A DNA stretch of 64,000 nucleotides. It comes from Stercorarius parasiticus. Lineage: Eukaryota > Chordata > Aves > Charadriiformes > Stercorariidae. Positions 51,601 to 60,400 of this stretch are shown here, piece by piece. Positions within the stretch are counted from its first letter, which is position 1. Each line of letters starts with the position of its first letter. The notes below the pieces were generated by a model. It was not told the origin of the DNA. It ran no database searches and saw only the letters and a program-made list of their open reading frames with translations. Location: assembly GCA_013396915.1 (NCBI GenBank), contig VWZL01002503.1:291122-355121 (forward strand), written 5' to 3'. The translations under genes were made by a program, and so were the position numbers.

Positions 51601-54600
51601 CAAGGGGAAAACTAAGCAAAAGCAAACAAACTGTATCGAGGGGGAGGTGGAGAAGTGGAGGAGAGACAGCCTACACGTGCGTGAAAGGCCAGAGCCAGAC
51701 GGTCAGGTCTGGTCATCACCAGCAACGGTGCGGAAAGGAAATCCTGCAGATGCACCACCCACAGCCACACGTTCCAGCGACACGTGCACAGAAATAAGCT
51801 AGAGGACAGATCACAGGCAAGTGCAAGGGGCAACAGGCTAAACACTTGGAAGAGATGCTAGAAAGCCACTATAGAGACTTGCCCTGCAGTGCCACAGCCA
51901 CAATCCCACCTGGAGGAAACCACAGGTTTCTCTCCAAATTGTCTGCTTCTTCTAAGGCATATGCTAAAATACAGCCCTTAAACTTAAAGAGCAGACCCCC
52001 TGAGACTTCTCCTTTTTCTTACAGCTTCAATAAGCACTGGATAAGTTCACAAACTAACATTTTACAGTACCACTGGCATTTGACTCAGCACCCCCAGAAA
52101 AGGAGTCGGTGTTTTTAAACCTCAGGCTCCCTGAAAATTTTGCTTTACATCACTTACGCTGCAATCCTGTTTCCAAACCTTAACGCCTGCAGCCACAGCA
52201 GCCAGAGAAGACGACACCATGTACCTGCACCCAGGATTAGCAGAGGGGCCATCAGCTAACGTGATTTTCTGTTGTAGCCACTCAGCACTAATTGCTCGGA
52301 GACTGTGCGCCAGAGTGATGACATCTTTCACCTTGTGCTGAAGAAGTTCAGTGTGGACATGCCATGAAAAATCTGTCCTTGCCCCCAGGTATAGGAGTTT
52401 AAACTCTATCTGTGTACAGCAGTTTCCAGAGTTTTATCAAATGATGAGCACTGCACAATGCATAACCCTGCAAGATCAAGTTATGTTTTACAGACATCAA
52501 ATATCTTCCAGATGTTACTGACAGCAATTAAGAACAGTATTTCTGAATTAACGTGGTTCCATATTTTCTTAGTCTAAATAATTATGAGTTAACTAAATTA
52601 TAATGGCAGAGTCTTAGAATTCCTTCTCATAATTTCTAGAAATTCCCTGTGTCACCGACAACAGAACGTGTCAGCAGCTCAGATGCACCTGCAAAAAACC
52701 CTCCCCTTGACTCCTTCCATAGACTGCAACACCGGGGACCAAAACAGCTTCTGACAGCTATTCAGCATGGAGCAACTACTTGTAAAATTTGTGGTTCTGC
52801 CAGATGTTGCATGTGAAACAGCGTGTTTCATTCCTTTTGCACAGAAGGATAAATAGTTATGAAATACTGAGTTACTCATGAAGCTTTTAATGCTGCAGAA
52901 TACAGCAGGAGATTCCAGTCCCTACACCCTGCCAGTGTCTGGTGGGTGCTTCAGTGCAGCACTGCAAAATGTTTGCCACTCTTGTGTCATCTTGCTGGTG
53001 ACATCTGAAAGTAGCAGAAATATTAATCCTGATCCTTCCCCAATTATGCATCGTTTTTCCCTGGAGGATCCAAGCATGGGCTCTGATTTTTCCCAGCGCA
53101 ACTGAAGGTGTGGGATGTCTAGGACTTGTGTGCCTTTTCCTGCTTCAATTACATTCATTTCAAGTCAGTAGCATTTGTGTGGTTTCTCTGAATGTCAAAA
53201 CATCCCTATTTCTGCAGTTACTGCTGAATTCTGCTTGGCATGACCTGAATTTCTAGGTATTAAAACAGAAGCCCAAGCAACCACAAATACTCTTGATAGG
53301 TCCTCTCGTCCTGAGCCATCAAGGTAACCTGGACACACGTACAGCCAATGCTTTGAGACTAATGAATTTAGACTCGCACGCCTCTCCCTGCTTATGGCTT
53401 TATGTGTGTAGCAAGAGGAATGAGTAATATTCTTATATTCTTATGTGGTGCTCATCATTGCTGTAAAGGAGGTCATCTACAAGAGAGTAACAGAGCTGAA
53501 AAGCGCATGTGTGTACATATTCATGCACAGTGGCTATTTTTGGAACCAAAACTGCAGGATGAGCCAGATAAAGACAAGATGTATGTAGTGAAAAGATGCA
53601 ATACAGCCTGTAAAGGCAAGTGCACAATGAAGATTGTGTTGTTATACGAACGAGGTCCTGTCTTCAAGGTTGCACTGATGTGTGATGTAGGAGCCTCAAT
53701 TAGAAAGCAAGGGTCTTCGCGTTGTGATTCTTCTCTACCTAGAATGATGACTGCTCCTTATTTCCAGGCACAATAGCAACACTGAAACCAAATAACCTTC
53801 CAGCAGTGGCCCAAAGGCTACACAACAATTCTTTCTGAACACTGGAAGACTTGGTTCGTGGCCAGCACCTGAGAGCCTCTGCACCTCTGGGAACCATCAG
53901 TTTTGTTGCAGGACAGCAAGGATTCAGCACAGCTTGCCAATAAACTTTGTCCACAGTGTGAGGGAGATGCTTCTCTTCACCATTCAAAAATACATATCTA
54001 GAATATTTGCACCCCCAGCGTTATCTATCTTACGACACCTGAAAATAACAGAAATATTAATTCTATTCTTTCCTCCTCCTTGCAGCACACCTCTGGGAGG
54101 GAGAGGGGTGAAGAGGCAGGGAAAGGAAAGGAATCTTTCCTTTATATTCATTCTATTTTGGGAGCCATAGAAAAAAAATACGGTTTCATCCCTCCAGTTA
54201 GTGTGTGGGAAAAGATGCAGAAACCAAACCAGCAGGAGTTACAAGACAGGAGGCCAGAACTGTTCCTGAATCACCTGCATCCAAGCAGCTTCTTTGCATT
54301 CAGGATCTGTTACAGCTTTATGACCCGCAGTAGTTACACAACTTGCTGCACAGCCAGAAGGATGAGTCAGGACTGTGACTTGTGCTGAGAGATATCTTTC
54401 CTGTGTTCTGTTAATCCCAAGGGCAGCAAAGGAGATGGTATTTACTCTGCACACCGCACAAAATTCAATACAATGCATAGCTGTGGGCAAGCTCTACTTG
54501 TTAAGATTTTAACAAATGGTGTCATTACACAAAAGAGCCCCGCGCTCGGAGTGGGCCCAAGGAGAACCCAGCAGGCTCCGGTGAGTCTGCACATTGCAAA

Positions 54601-57463
54601 ATAAGAAATCGCAGAGAGTCAAGGAAAAGGTAAGAGGAGCAGTACAGGATAGTGGTTGCCATTTCCCCCTGCTTCAGCGCACTAACCAGCCTCACAGGTT
54701 TTAAGCTTTCACAACAGATCTCCCCACACTTCCAAATTAACATCTCTCCGCTAAACAAATGACACCAAGGCAGCAGCCACCAGCCAGGCAGGGCCAAACG
54801 AGCTGCCTCCTGCCCTCCTGGAGCGGTCTGGAGGGAAAAATCAAGAGCGCGCTGCTGAACTACCAAGGCTGGGGAGGCACGCTGCTGGTAAGCACGTGGA
54901 GAAAGGTCACTTAGTAAAACCATATTTAGCTTCAGTACGTGAAGTTTTTCAGGGTGCAACTTACTACATTTCCCCAAATCCTCCAGTGCACGTTCACCCC
55001 GAGACATGACGAAGGGCAGCAATGCATAGCAGAGAAGAGGCTGAAGCTGCTTTACAAGACTGAAGTTGGAAACTGCAGTTTATGGATATATCTTTTTAGA
55101 CAGTCTAGTTACATCCCCACATCAGGCTTTCAATACATTTTTAAACATCTTAATTTACATAGAGGTCTCTTAATTTTCTCTAACAAGGAACAATTCTTCC
55201 AAAAATGGGAAAACACTGGCAAAAAAATTTAGCCTGGAAAACAACGTATGTCGAAGTGCATTTTTTGGCAGTTTCAAATCCAGCCTGATAAAGGCAGCAT
55301 TCTGCACAACTCTAAATATGCACATTAGCCAGGATCTGGTAGGCAAGGGAAAAAAGGGAGAATCAGGTCTTGTCAGCGTTCGCTGCGGCAGCACTGGATA
55401 CTCCACTACTAAAAGTCTAGTCTAGATCAGTGTCACTCTCACCAAAAGCATCACGCAGGAGGATTTTTTGTCCTAAGCACACAGAAGGAAGAACAAAAAT
55501 GTCATGAAATAACACAAGATGAAAATTAGATATGAGCAAGCTCTTAATGGTTAATTTGCACATTTTCCTAAAGTTGTACCTATCAAGAACCCGCATTGCT
55601 ATGGCAATGGGGAGGATTTGATTTTGTTAGATCTGAATTTTTACTCTGCATTAATTAAGTACATTTGATCACATACAAATACATATCTGTGGTCCATAAG
55701 TAGTGATCTTAACACAACGAGCTTTATTTCAAAAGAATATAAAGTGGAGTGAAGAGAGTCCCTTGAGATTTCTGACACATGCTCCACTGTCAGAAATGAA
55801 AGCAGTATCAGAAGAGCTGTTATCAACATCTGCACGTATCAAATCCGATATGTTTTGCCAAAAAAAAAAAAGACAAGTCTCCAGCTGAGAAGATGACTCT
55901 GCTCAGAGAAGCTATTCACAGAAATAAATGCTGGAACCACATGAGTCCCAAATTAACTGTCTATGTATTCATACTAAAGTTGCAAGGCAGCGAGAAGACA
56001 GATGTTTTGCTCAGGTTCCAGCCCTGCACATCTTATCCCGGGATCTGAAAGCCAAACTGCAATCAGACTGACTTCAGCAGTAACTCTGGCCTAAGAAAGG
56101 TTTTGTCTACACTGTGAAAACTGGCGTTTAAGAGAATAAAAAGATAAAGCGCCTGGGATTTTCATTTAAAGTTACTGGCTCAAGTTTAACCTAAATGCTC
56201 CATTATGCATGCGAACTAGAGCTGCTATCTTTAATTACCTGTGCTTTTGTACTATTTTAAATACAATTTAGCCAACATGAAAAATTAATTTTCTCTCTTT
56301 CCTACTCCCTCTTATACTTCTTATTTTTCGGCGTTACCACGTGTGTAAGTTGCACAGATGGTACAGGGTGGGTAATGCCCCTGGGATGCAGGTCTGCTGA
56401 GGGACGTGTGCCAGCACAGGTTCTAGCGAAGGCTGCGGGAAAGGGATCAGCAGCCAAACCATAAAAATTTAAGTTTCAATGGCTGCGGTCAACAGATCTG
56501 ACCAACAAAAATATGCAAACAAGGAGCACAACCCACAGAGCAAGAGCCGCTCACTCGCAGAGCTGCTTTCCTGAGCATACTCGCGCTTTAAAGCAGGAGC
56601 CTGGCTGGTACAAAACGCCTCATAAAAGGCAAACAATATTTGCATTCGGGGCTACGGAATGGGCTGTTAAGATTTACATCTAATCCCCAACCCCTTTGAG
56701 CAACAGATTCCACTGCATCCAGATTTGCACTGCATCCAGATTGCCTCTTCACATATGTTTTGGGGATTTGTTTTTATTTTTTTTACAAAATAGAACTTTA
56801 TACTCTGACTAAAATTGAAAATTAATGAAAAATGTATTTATACAACGTAATACTTTCCTTGGCTAAGCATTTAGAAAAGATTTTGGATGAAATATATTGC
56901 ATTTTCTGTCCTAAGTGAATTTAAGTAATTGGCTTCTCTTTTATCCTTCCCTTCTACATACATTATTCATTGCAGATAACATTTTATCAATTTAACAATA
57001 GCATTCCTTTACAAAAACAGCTCGGCAACAACTTTTATAAACAGAACAAACAACTCAGTAGCTGTCTAAACATATATAAAACTATAAAGGAGAGAAGATG
57101 AAGTTTATAGTAAAGTTCAGAGAATCCGAATACACTGAGCAGCAGGCCGTTTCATCTGTCATGGAGCACATGAAACAACTGCTTCCCAATAACAGGTTTG
57201 ATCTGAAGTTCAGATTGCGAATAATGGGCTCTAGCACAGGAGACTCCTCTCTCCTGTCCATATTTTTTCAGGAGGTAGAATCCGTGCACTTGAAAAATTT
57301 AAGTACAGATGTTTTTCTAAAGTAGAAGTAGGTATTTCCGAATTCCATGTAAGTTTCTAATTAAATTTGAGAAAGAACAATGGATCTCCATTAGAAAGGA
57401 AGTGACAATTCTTACCTTTGTCAACTACATCCCAGACTTCAACTTTAACAATGTCGTCAGTGG
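12428..57463 (-). CDS. RABL6: RABL6, Rab-like GTPase 6, 5'-incomplete (13 exons)
   Basis: Joined exons (minus order): 57463-57416, 51036-50984, 49398-49307, 48428-48288, 47186-47081, 40956-40853, 31648-31290, 29053-28888, 18341-18126, 17448-17100, 15251-15080, 13297-13248, 12625-12428. All junctions are GT-AG and every phase joins, giving about 683 codons ending in ...GGGDYEEL. I recognise RABL6 from [60 protein letters not shown], [37 protein letters not shown] and DLFGLGLEE. The family is an atypical GTPase, reported to shuttle between cytoplasm and nucleus, bind p19ARF and promote proliferation. The order is GTPase-like core (first five exons), Pro/Ser-rich linker, acidic tract, Lys-rich tail that probably serves nuclear localisation. 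About 90 N-terminal residues with the P-loop lie outside the window. With them the protein would be somewhat longer than the roughly 730 residues I recall for human. No frameshift or internal stop was seen. Confidence 0.96.
12626..13247 (-). other. RABL6: RABL6 intron l-m
   Basis: This 622 bp intron is flanked by canonical splice sites. No repeat or additional exon was recognised. Confidence 0.85.
13248..13297 (-). CDS. RABL6: RABL6 coding exon l (small Lys-rich exon)
   Basis: This 50 nt exon encodes (D)[15 protein letters not shown]. Read on the plus strand it looks like a T/C-rich tract and is easy to miss. It is supported by the flanking splice sites gaaCAG/AT and GAG/GTACCA, by exact phase (1 in, 0 out), and by the matching KEKKKKKKK...KEEEE stretch in human RABL6. 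Confidence 0.9.
13298..15079 (-). other. RABL6: RABL6 intron k-l
   Basis: This 1.8 kb intron of moderate GC content holds no recognised repeat or exon. Confidence 0.85.
15080..15251 (-). CDS. RABL6: RABL6 coding exon k
   Basis: This 172 nt exon encodes [20 protein letters not shown], a Pro-containing spacer, then [20 protein letters not shown] and [27 protein letters not shown] is diagnostic of RABL6. The acceptor is tctCCAG/GAT and the donor GGAAG/GTAAAG. It leaves in phase 1 and completes Asp with the next exon. Confidence 0.95.
15252..17099 (-). other. RABL6: RABL6 intron j-k
   Basis: This 1.85 kb intron contains nothing I recognise. Confidence 0.85.
17100..17448 (-). CDS. RABL6: RABL6 coding exon j
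   Basis: This 349 nt exon encodes a Ser/Pro/Ala-rich stretch with a polyalanine-like segment ([15 protein letters not shown]). It is followed by [20 protein letters not shown] and [35 protein letters not shown] is strongly conserved in RABL6. The acceptor is ttctCAG/G and the donor AAATG/GTAAAT. It leaves in phase 0. Confidence 0.95.
17449..18125 (-). other. RABL6: RABL6 intron i-j
   Basis: This 677 bp intron holds no recognised repeat or exon. The small open frames inside lack splice or motif support. Confidence 0.85.
18126..18341 (-). CDS. RABL6: RABL6 coding exon i (acidic region)
   Basis: This 216 nt exon encodes [20 protein letters not shown], then an acidic stretch with [13 protein letters not shown], ending [17 protein letters not shown] is diagnostic of RABL6. 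The acceptor is tttGCAG/C. The donor AAAG/GTACGA follows a run of nine A. The second half differs much more than the first from the human protein as I know it, as expected for a disordered acidic region. Confidence 0.93.
21576..23733 (+). mobile_element. CR1 LINE, 5'-truncated, part 1 (ORF2 remnant)
   Basis: The translated pieces match CR1 ORF2. They run from the end of the endonuclease ([30 protein letters not shown]), through the linker (HKQSRR..., [20 protein letters not shown]), into reverse transcriptase ([24 protein letters not shown]). The frame is broken several times, for example by a stop near 22390. The catalytic FADD box reads AADD at 23282-23293. It is a dead copy, antisense to RABL6. 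The start is approximate; a full-length CR1 is about 4.5 kb. Confidence 0.92.
23734..23857 (+). mobile_element. CR1 3'-tail fragment nested in a CR1
   Basis: This 124 bp piece starts within the conserved ...GGCTGGATGGG... stretch and ends in the CR1 terminus ATTCTGTGATTCTATGAA. It interrupts the older CR1, whose sequence continues at 23858 with GTGACTGGAGCATCTCTC. Short AAG at each border may be target-site similarity. Confidence 0.8.
23858..23904 (+). mobile_element. CR1 LINE, part 2 (between two insertions)
   Basis: This is the short continuation of the older CR1 (GACTGGAGCATCTCTC... GACTGCTTAGCCTAGA). It lies between the nested CR1 tail and the solo LTR and carries a small internal deletion relative to other CR1 copies. 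Confidence 0.8.
23905..24992 (+). mobile_element. Solo LTR of an avian endogenous retrovirus
   Basis: This 1088 bp element begins TGTGGTGGGTTGACCCTGGC and ends ...ACCCAATACA, the TG...CA ends typical of LTRs. It splits the CR1 exactly. The flanks CTAGA (23900-23904) and CTTGA (24993-24997) are a 5 bp target duplication with one mismatch. No gag, pol or env sequence adjoins it, so it is a solo LTR left by recombination. I recognise the family from bird genomes but will not name a subfamily. It contains several diverged CTCCAGCGTGGG-type repeats. An ambiguous base lies at 24337. Confidence 0.88.
24993..25347 (+). mobile_element. CR1 LINE, part 3 (3' end)
   Basis: This is the continuation of the CR1 from 21576: GAGAAGAGAAGGCTTGGGGG, ATTTAAATATCTGAAGGAGG, ATCAGGAAACACTTTTTC. 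It ends TCTGTGATTCTGTGAAT, the CR1 3' terminus. Removing the LTR and the nested CR1 restores a continuous element. Confidence 0.92.
27057..27097. repeat. A-rich tract
   Basis: An A/G-rich simple tract lies about 45 bp before the 3' end of the minus-strand CR1. Confidence 0.8.
27143..28275 (-). mobile_element. CR1 LINE, 5'-truncated, RABL6-sense
   Basis: The plus strand opens with the reverse complement of the CR1 3' end (AGAATCACAGAATAGTTGGG). The minus strand translates to reverse transcriptase pieces: [47 protein letters not shown]. The catalytic FADD box reads FAVD (28034-28045). Frame breaks follow. An ambiguous base lies at 27716. The upstream border near 28275 is fuzzy. Confidence 0.92.
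28888..29053 (-). CDS. RABL6: RABL6 coding exon h
   Basis: This 166 nt exon encodes [16 protein letters not shown] followed by [20 protein letters not shown] and a basic stretch ending [19 protein letters not shown] is a conserved RABL6 motif. The acceptor is aatGCAG/AT and the donor GAAAG/GTAAGT. The phase is 1 in and 2 out, so its last two bases and the next exon make a Ser codon. Confidence 0.95.
29054..31289 (-). other. RABL6: RABL6 intron g-h
   Basis: This 2.2 kb intron holds an A-rich tract at 30138-30168. No other repeat or exon was recognised. Confidence 0.85.
31290..31648 (-). CDS. RABL6: RABL6 coding exon g (Pro/Ser-rich linker)
   Basis: This 359 nt exon starts [20 protein letters not shown] and continues as a Ser/Pro/Thr-rich, presumably disordered linker. 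It ends with [20 protein letters not shown] and then QP. The segments [20 protein letters not shown] and [13 protein letters not shown] are diagnostic of RABL6. The acceptor is tcccTGCAG/C and the donor CCAG/GTAGGT. The phase is 2 in and 1 out. Confidence 0.95.
31649..40852 (-). other. RABL6: RABL6 intron f-g (9.2 kb)
   Basis: No CR1 or other repeat family was recognised in this long intron. It holds one strong hairpin at 32588-32619. Open frames such as 36074-36334 (minus) and 33676-34011 (minus) have no recognisable motif. Confidence 0.8.
32588..32619. repeat. Perfect 13 bp inverted repeat (hairpin)
   Basis: ATGAACCCAGAGC is followed, after a 6 nt loop (ACCGAG), by its exact reverse complement. 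It lies within a RABL6 intron. The stem is shorter than usual for a microRNA precursor. Confidence 0.85.
40853..40956 (-). CDS. RABL6: RABL6 coding exon f
   Basis: This 104 nt exon encodes [20 protein letters not shown] then [14 protein letters not shown], a charged helix typical of RABL6 just after the GTPase-like domain. The acceptor is ttcttCAG/AGG. The donor is taken as GAACT/GTATGT. Using it, the next exon restores ...[12 protein letters not shown], whereas an alternative GT six bases downstream breaks the frame. It leaves in phase 2. Confidence 0.93.
42270..42737 (+). mobile_element. CR1 3' fragment
   Basis: The fragment runs from GGGCCAGAGGAGGCCCCGG through GGATATCAGGAAGAAATTCT and TTGCCCAGAGAAGCTGTGG to the CR1 terminus TGTGATTCCGTGATTCGG. 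Translated, it gives the end of CR1 ORF2 ([19 protein letters not shown]). It is antisense to RABL6 and lacks the reverse transcriptase. Confidence 0.93.
44500..44526. repeat. Perfect 10 bp inverted repeat (hairpin)
   Basis: CTTATACCTT and AAGGTATAAG are separated by a 7 nt loop. It lies in a RABL6 intron and no function can be assigned. Confidence 0.8.
45292..45463 (+). mobile_element. CR1 3'-tail fragment
   Basis: This 172 bp piece begins CAGGTTGCCCAGAGAAGCTG and ends ATTCTGTGATTCTATGAA. It is very similar to the end of the CR1 at 42270-42737, so the two probably belong to one subfamily. Confidence 0.93.
47081..47186 (-). CDS. RABL6: RABL6 coding exon e (end of GTPase-like domain)
   Basis: This 106 nt exon encodes [20 protein letters not shown] then [24 protein letters not shown] is the G5-like segment (compare the SA[K/L] loop of Ras proteins) and [12 protein letters not shown] is the terminal helix. 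The acceptor is gagaCAG/G and the donor CTGCAG/GTAAGA. It leaves in phase 0. Confidence 0.95.
47187..48287 (-). other. RABL6: RABL6 intron d-e
   Basis: A 1.1 kb intron in which no repeat or exon was recognised. Confidence 0.85.
48288..48428 (-). CDS. RABL6: RABL6 coding exon d (G4 region)
   Basis: This 141 nt exon encodes [20 protein letters not shown] then [20 protein letters not shown] and LIDNLN. GNYRD (NYRD at 48350-48361) sits where the guanine-specifying G4 motif NKxD is expected and keeps Asn and Asp. The acceptor is tggtgAAG/G after a CT-rich tract, and the donor is AACAG/GTAGGA. The phase is 2 in and 2 out. Confidence 0.96.
48429..49306 (-). other. RABL6: RABL6 intron c-d
   Basis: An 878 bp intron with nothing recognised beyond a short A-run near 48620. 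Confidence 0.85.
49307..49398 (-). CDS. RABL6: RABL6 coding exon c
   Basis: This 92 nt exon encodes [20 protein letters not shown] followed by [10 protein letters not shown] and the first two bases of Trp. VVMMFDIT is the hydrophobic beta strand of the GTPase fold, equivalent to the VFDVT strand of Rab proteins. The acceptor is tcctCAG/GCA and the donor CAGTG/GTAAGA. It enters in phase 0 and leaves in phase 2. Confidence 0.95.
49399..50983 (-). other. RABL6: RABL6 intron b-c
   Basis: A 1.6 kb intron containing the palindrome at 49901-49922. No exon or repeat family was recognised. Confidence 0.85.
49901..49922. repeat. Perfect 22 bp palindrome
   Basis: AGTACAGTACT is followed directly by its exact reverse complement with no spacer. 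It lies within a RABL6 intron and is probably a mutated simple GTACT/AGTAC repeat. Confidence 0.85.
50984..51036 (-). CDS. RABL6: RABL6 coding exon b
   Basis: This 53 nt exon encodes (G)[17 protein letters not shown], matching the short basic insert that follows the G3 motif in RABL6. The donor is CAGGAG/GTGAGT. The acceptor AAG/GA is preceded, on the minus strand, by a run of 16 T (A16 at 51053-51068), an unusually strong polypyrimidine tract. It enters in phase 1 and leaves in phase 0. Confidence 0.92.
51053..51068. repeat. A16 homopolymer, polypyrimidine tract of RABL6 exon b
   Basis: On the minus strand this is T16, ending 16 bp before the acceptor of the exon at 50984-51036. Confidence 0.85.
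56711..56743. repeat. Short tandem duplication (about 16 bp, two copies)
   Basis: CACTGCATCCAGATTTG is followed directly by CACTGCATCCAGATTG, differing by one T. This is typical of replication slippage. Confidence 0.85.
57416..57463 (-). CDS. RABL6: RABL6 coding exon a (first in window, internal)
   Basis: This 48 nt exon encodes [16 protein letters not shown] and starts with two bases of a split Thr codon. The acceptor reads ctttTAG/CC and the donor AAAG/GTAAGA. WDVVDKG (W codon at 57432-57434) sits where Ras-family GTPases have the switch II G3 motif DxxGQ. The usual glutamine is absent, as in RABL6 orthologues. The exon ends in phase 1 and its Gly codon is completed by the next exon. The preceding exon is beyond the right edge. 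Confidence 0.93.
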
Positions 57464-60400
57464 CTAAAAGCACAAGAACACAAAGTGTCAGAAGGGGGTT
57501 TCAGTAAAATGACCAACAGCCAACGCTCACCACAGAGAGCCTCACCCAAAGCCAATGCCGTCAGAGGAGGAGATCAATGTCAAAGGAAAAGCAATTCTCG
57601 AGTCAGTTAAAAGAAAACCCAAACATAACAAGAAGGCCCACTGTTGAAGGTGCAAGTTGTACCCCAAAACCATGCTATCTAAAAAACTTTCTTAAAGACT
57701 CTTAATCACATAAGTGATAGCTAGATTTCCTTGACGTTTTATGTCAGATTTGAAGCATGTTATAAATATTTTGTGTAGATTCTTTTCATAACATACAGAG
57801 GTTTCATATTCTTTTAAAAAAGATACAAATTTAATCTGGAGAATAAAGCCTGGTCTGCAAGCAAGGCGCACAACTGAAAAAAGGAATATACACATTTAAG
57901 AAAGATCAGCATTACTACTAGCATCTTCACGTGAATGTGACAAACAGTGCAGACAGTCCCGCGGCTACAGAAATCCACCCTCTCTGCAAATTTCAAGTCG
58001 CATTTTGTGAAAAATAAGACATTACTAACAATTTTGCCTCTTAACAAGCTGCGGTATCAGTAAACTATAAGCAGCAACATATATTTGAGTTTCCAAAATC
58101 TGAAGCAAGACAACCAAAACTCTAACTACAGAGACACTCCTGCCGGTACTGACAGTGAGCAGCGAAACATTCAGATGGCAGGAGGGATGAGCAGCTTTGC
58201 TTAGATGTTTCTGTTGAATCCAAATAAGCAGTCTGGTCTTCAAGAAGTTATTCCAAGAAACAATTGCTTTTTGGAAAAGGTATAGGCTTCAAGGCAAAAG
58301 CTTGCACTTGGAGCAGCTCTGAACATAAAGCAATGGAATAGGCGGATAATGTCTCAGAGTAGAAAATAATCTCCTAGGATGGCATGAGAATTCAGCTAAA
58401 CCTCATTGTCAAGCCAGGAAACGTTTCCTCTGGAGAATTCACTGTTGGCTAAACTTAAATGTTTCAAAATATTGTAAAGATAGATTATGAATAAAGGAAA
58501 ACTTTGATCCTCTGCTTCTGGAGAAAGATCCTATGTTACATTTATGCATGAAGCAAAATCAGCCCGTTTTTCCTCACAGCAACTCCCGCGCATCTTCCAC
58601 TTCGCCAGCAGAGCAGCGGGGCACGGGTGGAACGGAGACTTGCCCAGGCTCAGCCCAGCCAGTGCCTCAGGCTCAGAGGGGACTGCAAACACAACAGCAC
58701 CCTGCAGTCCTAAAACCTCTGCTCAAACCATTACACTCCCCAAATTACTTCTGTCCCTGAATATTTCTACAGACCATCAAGCCAGCTACGGCTGAAGTCC
58801 AGCCACCCCCCATCACTCACTCTCCTGGCACCCAGCTGTATGTCTGGCTACTCACACCCAGGCACTGGCACCCCTGTGACGGGCGCTGCTGGAGTCCATG
58901 GTCCATTTGGGGTGCACTGTGACCCTGCAGGTGCTGGGACACAGATCGGCTAGTGGAGTTCTGCCCCCAGATTCATACCCTGCAGCCAGGACTGGCAGTG
59001 CTGCTGCTGGCCCTGAAGGACAAGGGGATGGTCAGACCAGCAATCCATCTCGGCAACAGTCAAGGACAGGAGATGTTTTCCTTTCTCAGATGGCAAACTT
59101 CGCAGGGGCACAGGCAGAGTCCAGAGGGCTGCTTGTTCTTTCCAGCAGCGTCATGCGAAGCAGGATCTAAACACTAACAAGAGGCTTCCACAGAGAAGCT
59201 GGAACCCCATTCCAACCCTTGGGATGACGTGCAAGCGTTGACCTGGTACCTAGCACTGGGACTTTGCTCCCGAACTCCCGAAATCTCCACCTCCTTACCC
59301 TAACACCAAATGCACCCTCGGTTAAGATCTGTTCTTGCTGCTGAGTGATTTCTGCAGCACTGACAGCAGAACCCCCAGACAGCTGAGGGGCTGAACCCTT
59401 TGACCCCGAAAGATCTGTTCTACACCCTTTTATCTGAGGGGAAGCACAGAATTTCAAAAAGAACCTGACTGCACAAAATCCAAGAAAACCATTTTTCCAC
59501 ATGGATTTTTTTTTTTTTCCTCGTAGCCATTAAGTTCTTCCTTTTCAGCACCAGCTCCATTCCTGATTATCCTGAACACACAAGAGGATAATTACTGTGG
59601 TGCTGCTGTGTTGGCTTTAGTATGACTCACACACAGCAGCATTTCACCTTAATGGCTTTGGAAGGCATGTTGCAGCAAAAAAAAGAGTGCCAATTCATCC
59701 TTTTAAGTCTTTAACTTGGATTAGCAGAAACCATGGATCAAACCACTCAAAAGATCTGTACTCAGTCACGATTTGGCTCAGTACTCTGTAGCCAGTGACT
59801 TTGCTTTCTCAAAAAACAGTGGAGAGATGTGAGAAGACTCCAATTGCAAGAAAGCTCATTTAAAAATAAGAATCATTGCTTTATGGGTGGGTTCCTCACC
59901 AGGAATTCACAGGCTCTCGGACATATTTACTCTCCTGCAACTATATGATTCAAATCATACGCTTTAGACCACAAATTCTACAGGGCAGAGCAGCTCTGCC
60001 ATTCCTCACACCCATCTATAAATCATTCAGAGTATCTGAACAGAAGTATTTGCCAATTTTTATTTCAGACTCCCTTTCTGAGACTGCCAAACTAGCAGAA
60101 TCTAAACAAGCATTCATTAGGGTCAGGAATGGTAACTCCTTACTTGGACACAAAAATGACAAATATCCATTATAGAGACAATTGGGACAGAAAAGTGATT
60201 TTGTTCATTTAAGTAGGAAGAAATAACTCAAATTCCTCTACCTTTATTAATTCCTCCAGCGTAAAATTTCTGGAGGTATAACAAGGTGTTACATTCCACA
60301 TGTAAAATTTAAATCTTCTAATACCAGACAATGTAAGAATCCTTCAATTAACATCCGTAAATATTTGCTGCCAGATACCTCATAGTGTTTATTCAAGGTA

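Larger units (their letters stand above)
51037..57415 (-). other. RABL6: RABL6 intron a-b (6.4 kb)
   Basis: No repeat family was recognised. It holds A16 at 51053-51068, a short tandem duplication at 56711-56743 and a candidate two-exon reading frame (minus strand, 51703-51798 and 52158-52409). That candidate is discussed as a finding and is not claimed as a gene. Confidence 0.8.

Noticed and set aside
53402..53776. 124-codon plus-strand open frame
   Set aside because: It is antisense within an intron, in AT-rich sequence, with no motif or conserved context.
54525..55022. 165-codon minus-strand open frame in the RABL6 intron
   Set aside because: No recognisable motif and no convincing splice sites; one or two frames of this length are expected by chance in 64 kb.
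57098..57325. 75-codon plus-strand frame with a protein-like look
   Set aside because: It is short, antisense to RABL6 and close to exon a, with no family resemblance I can name.
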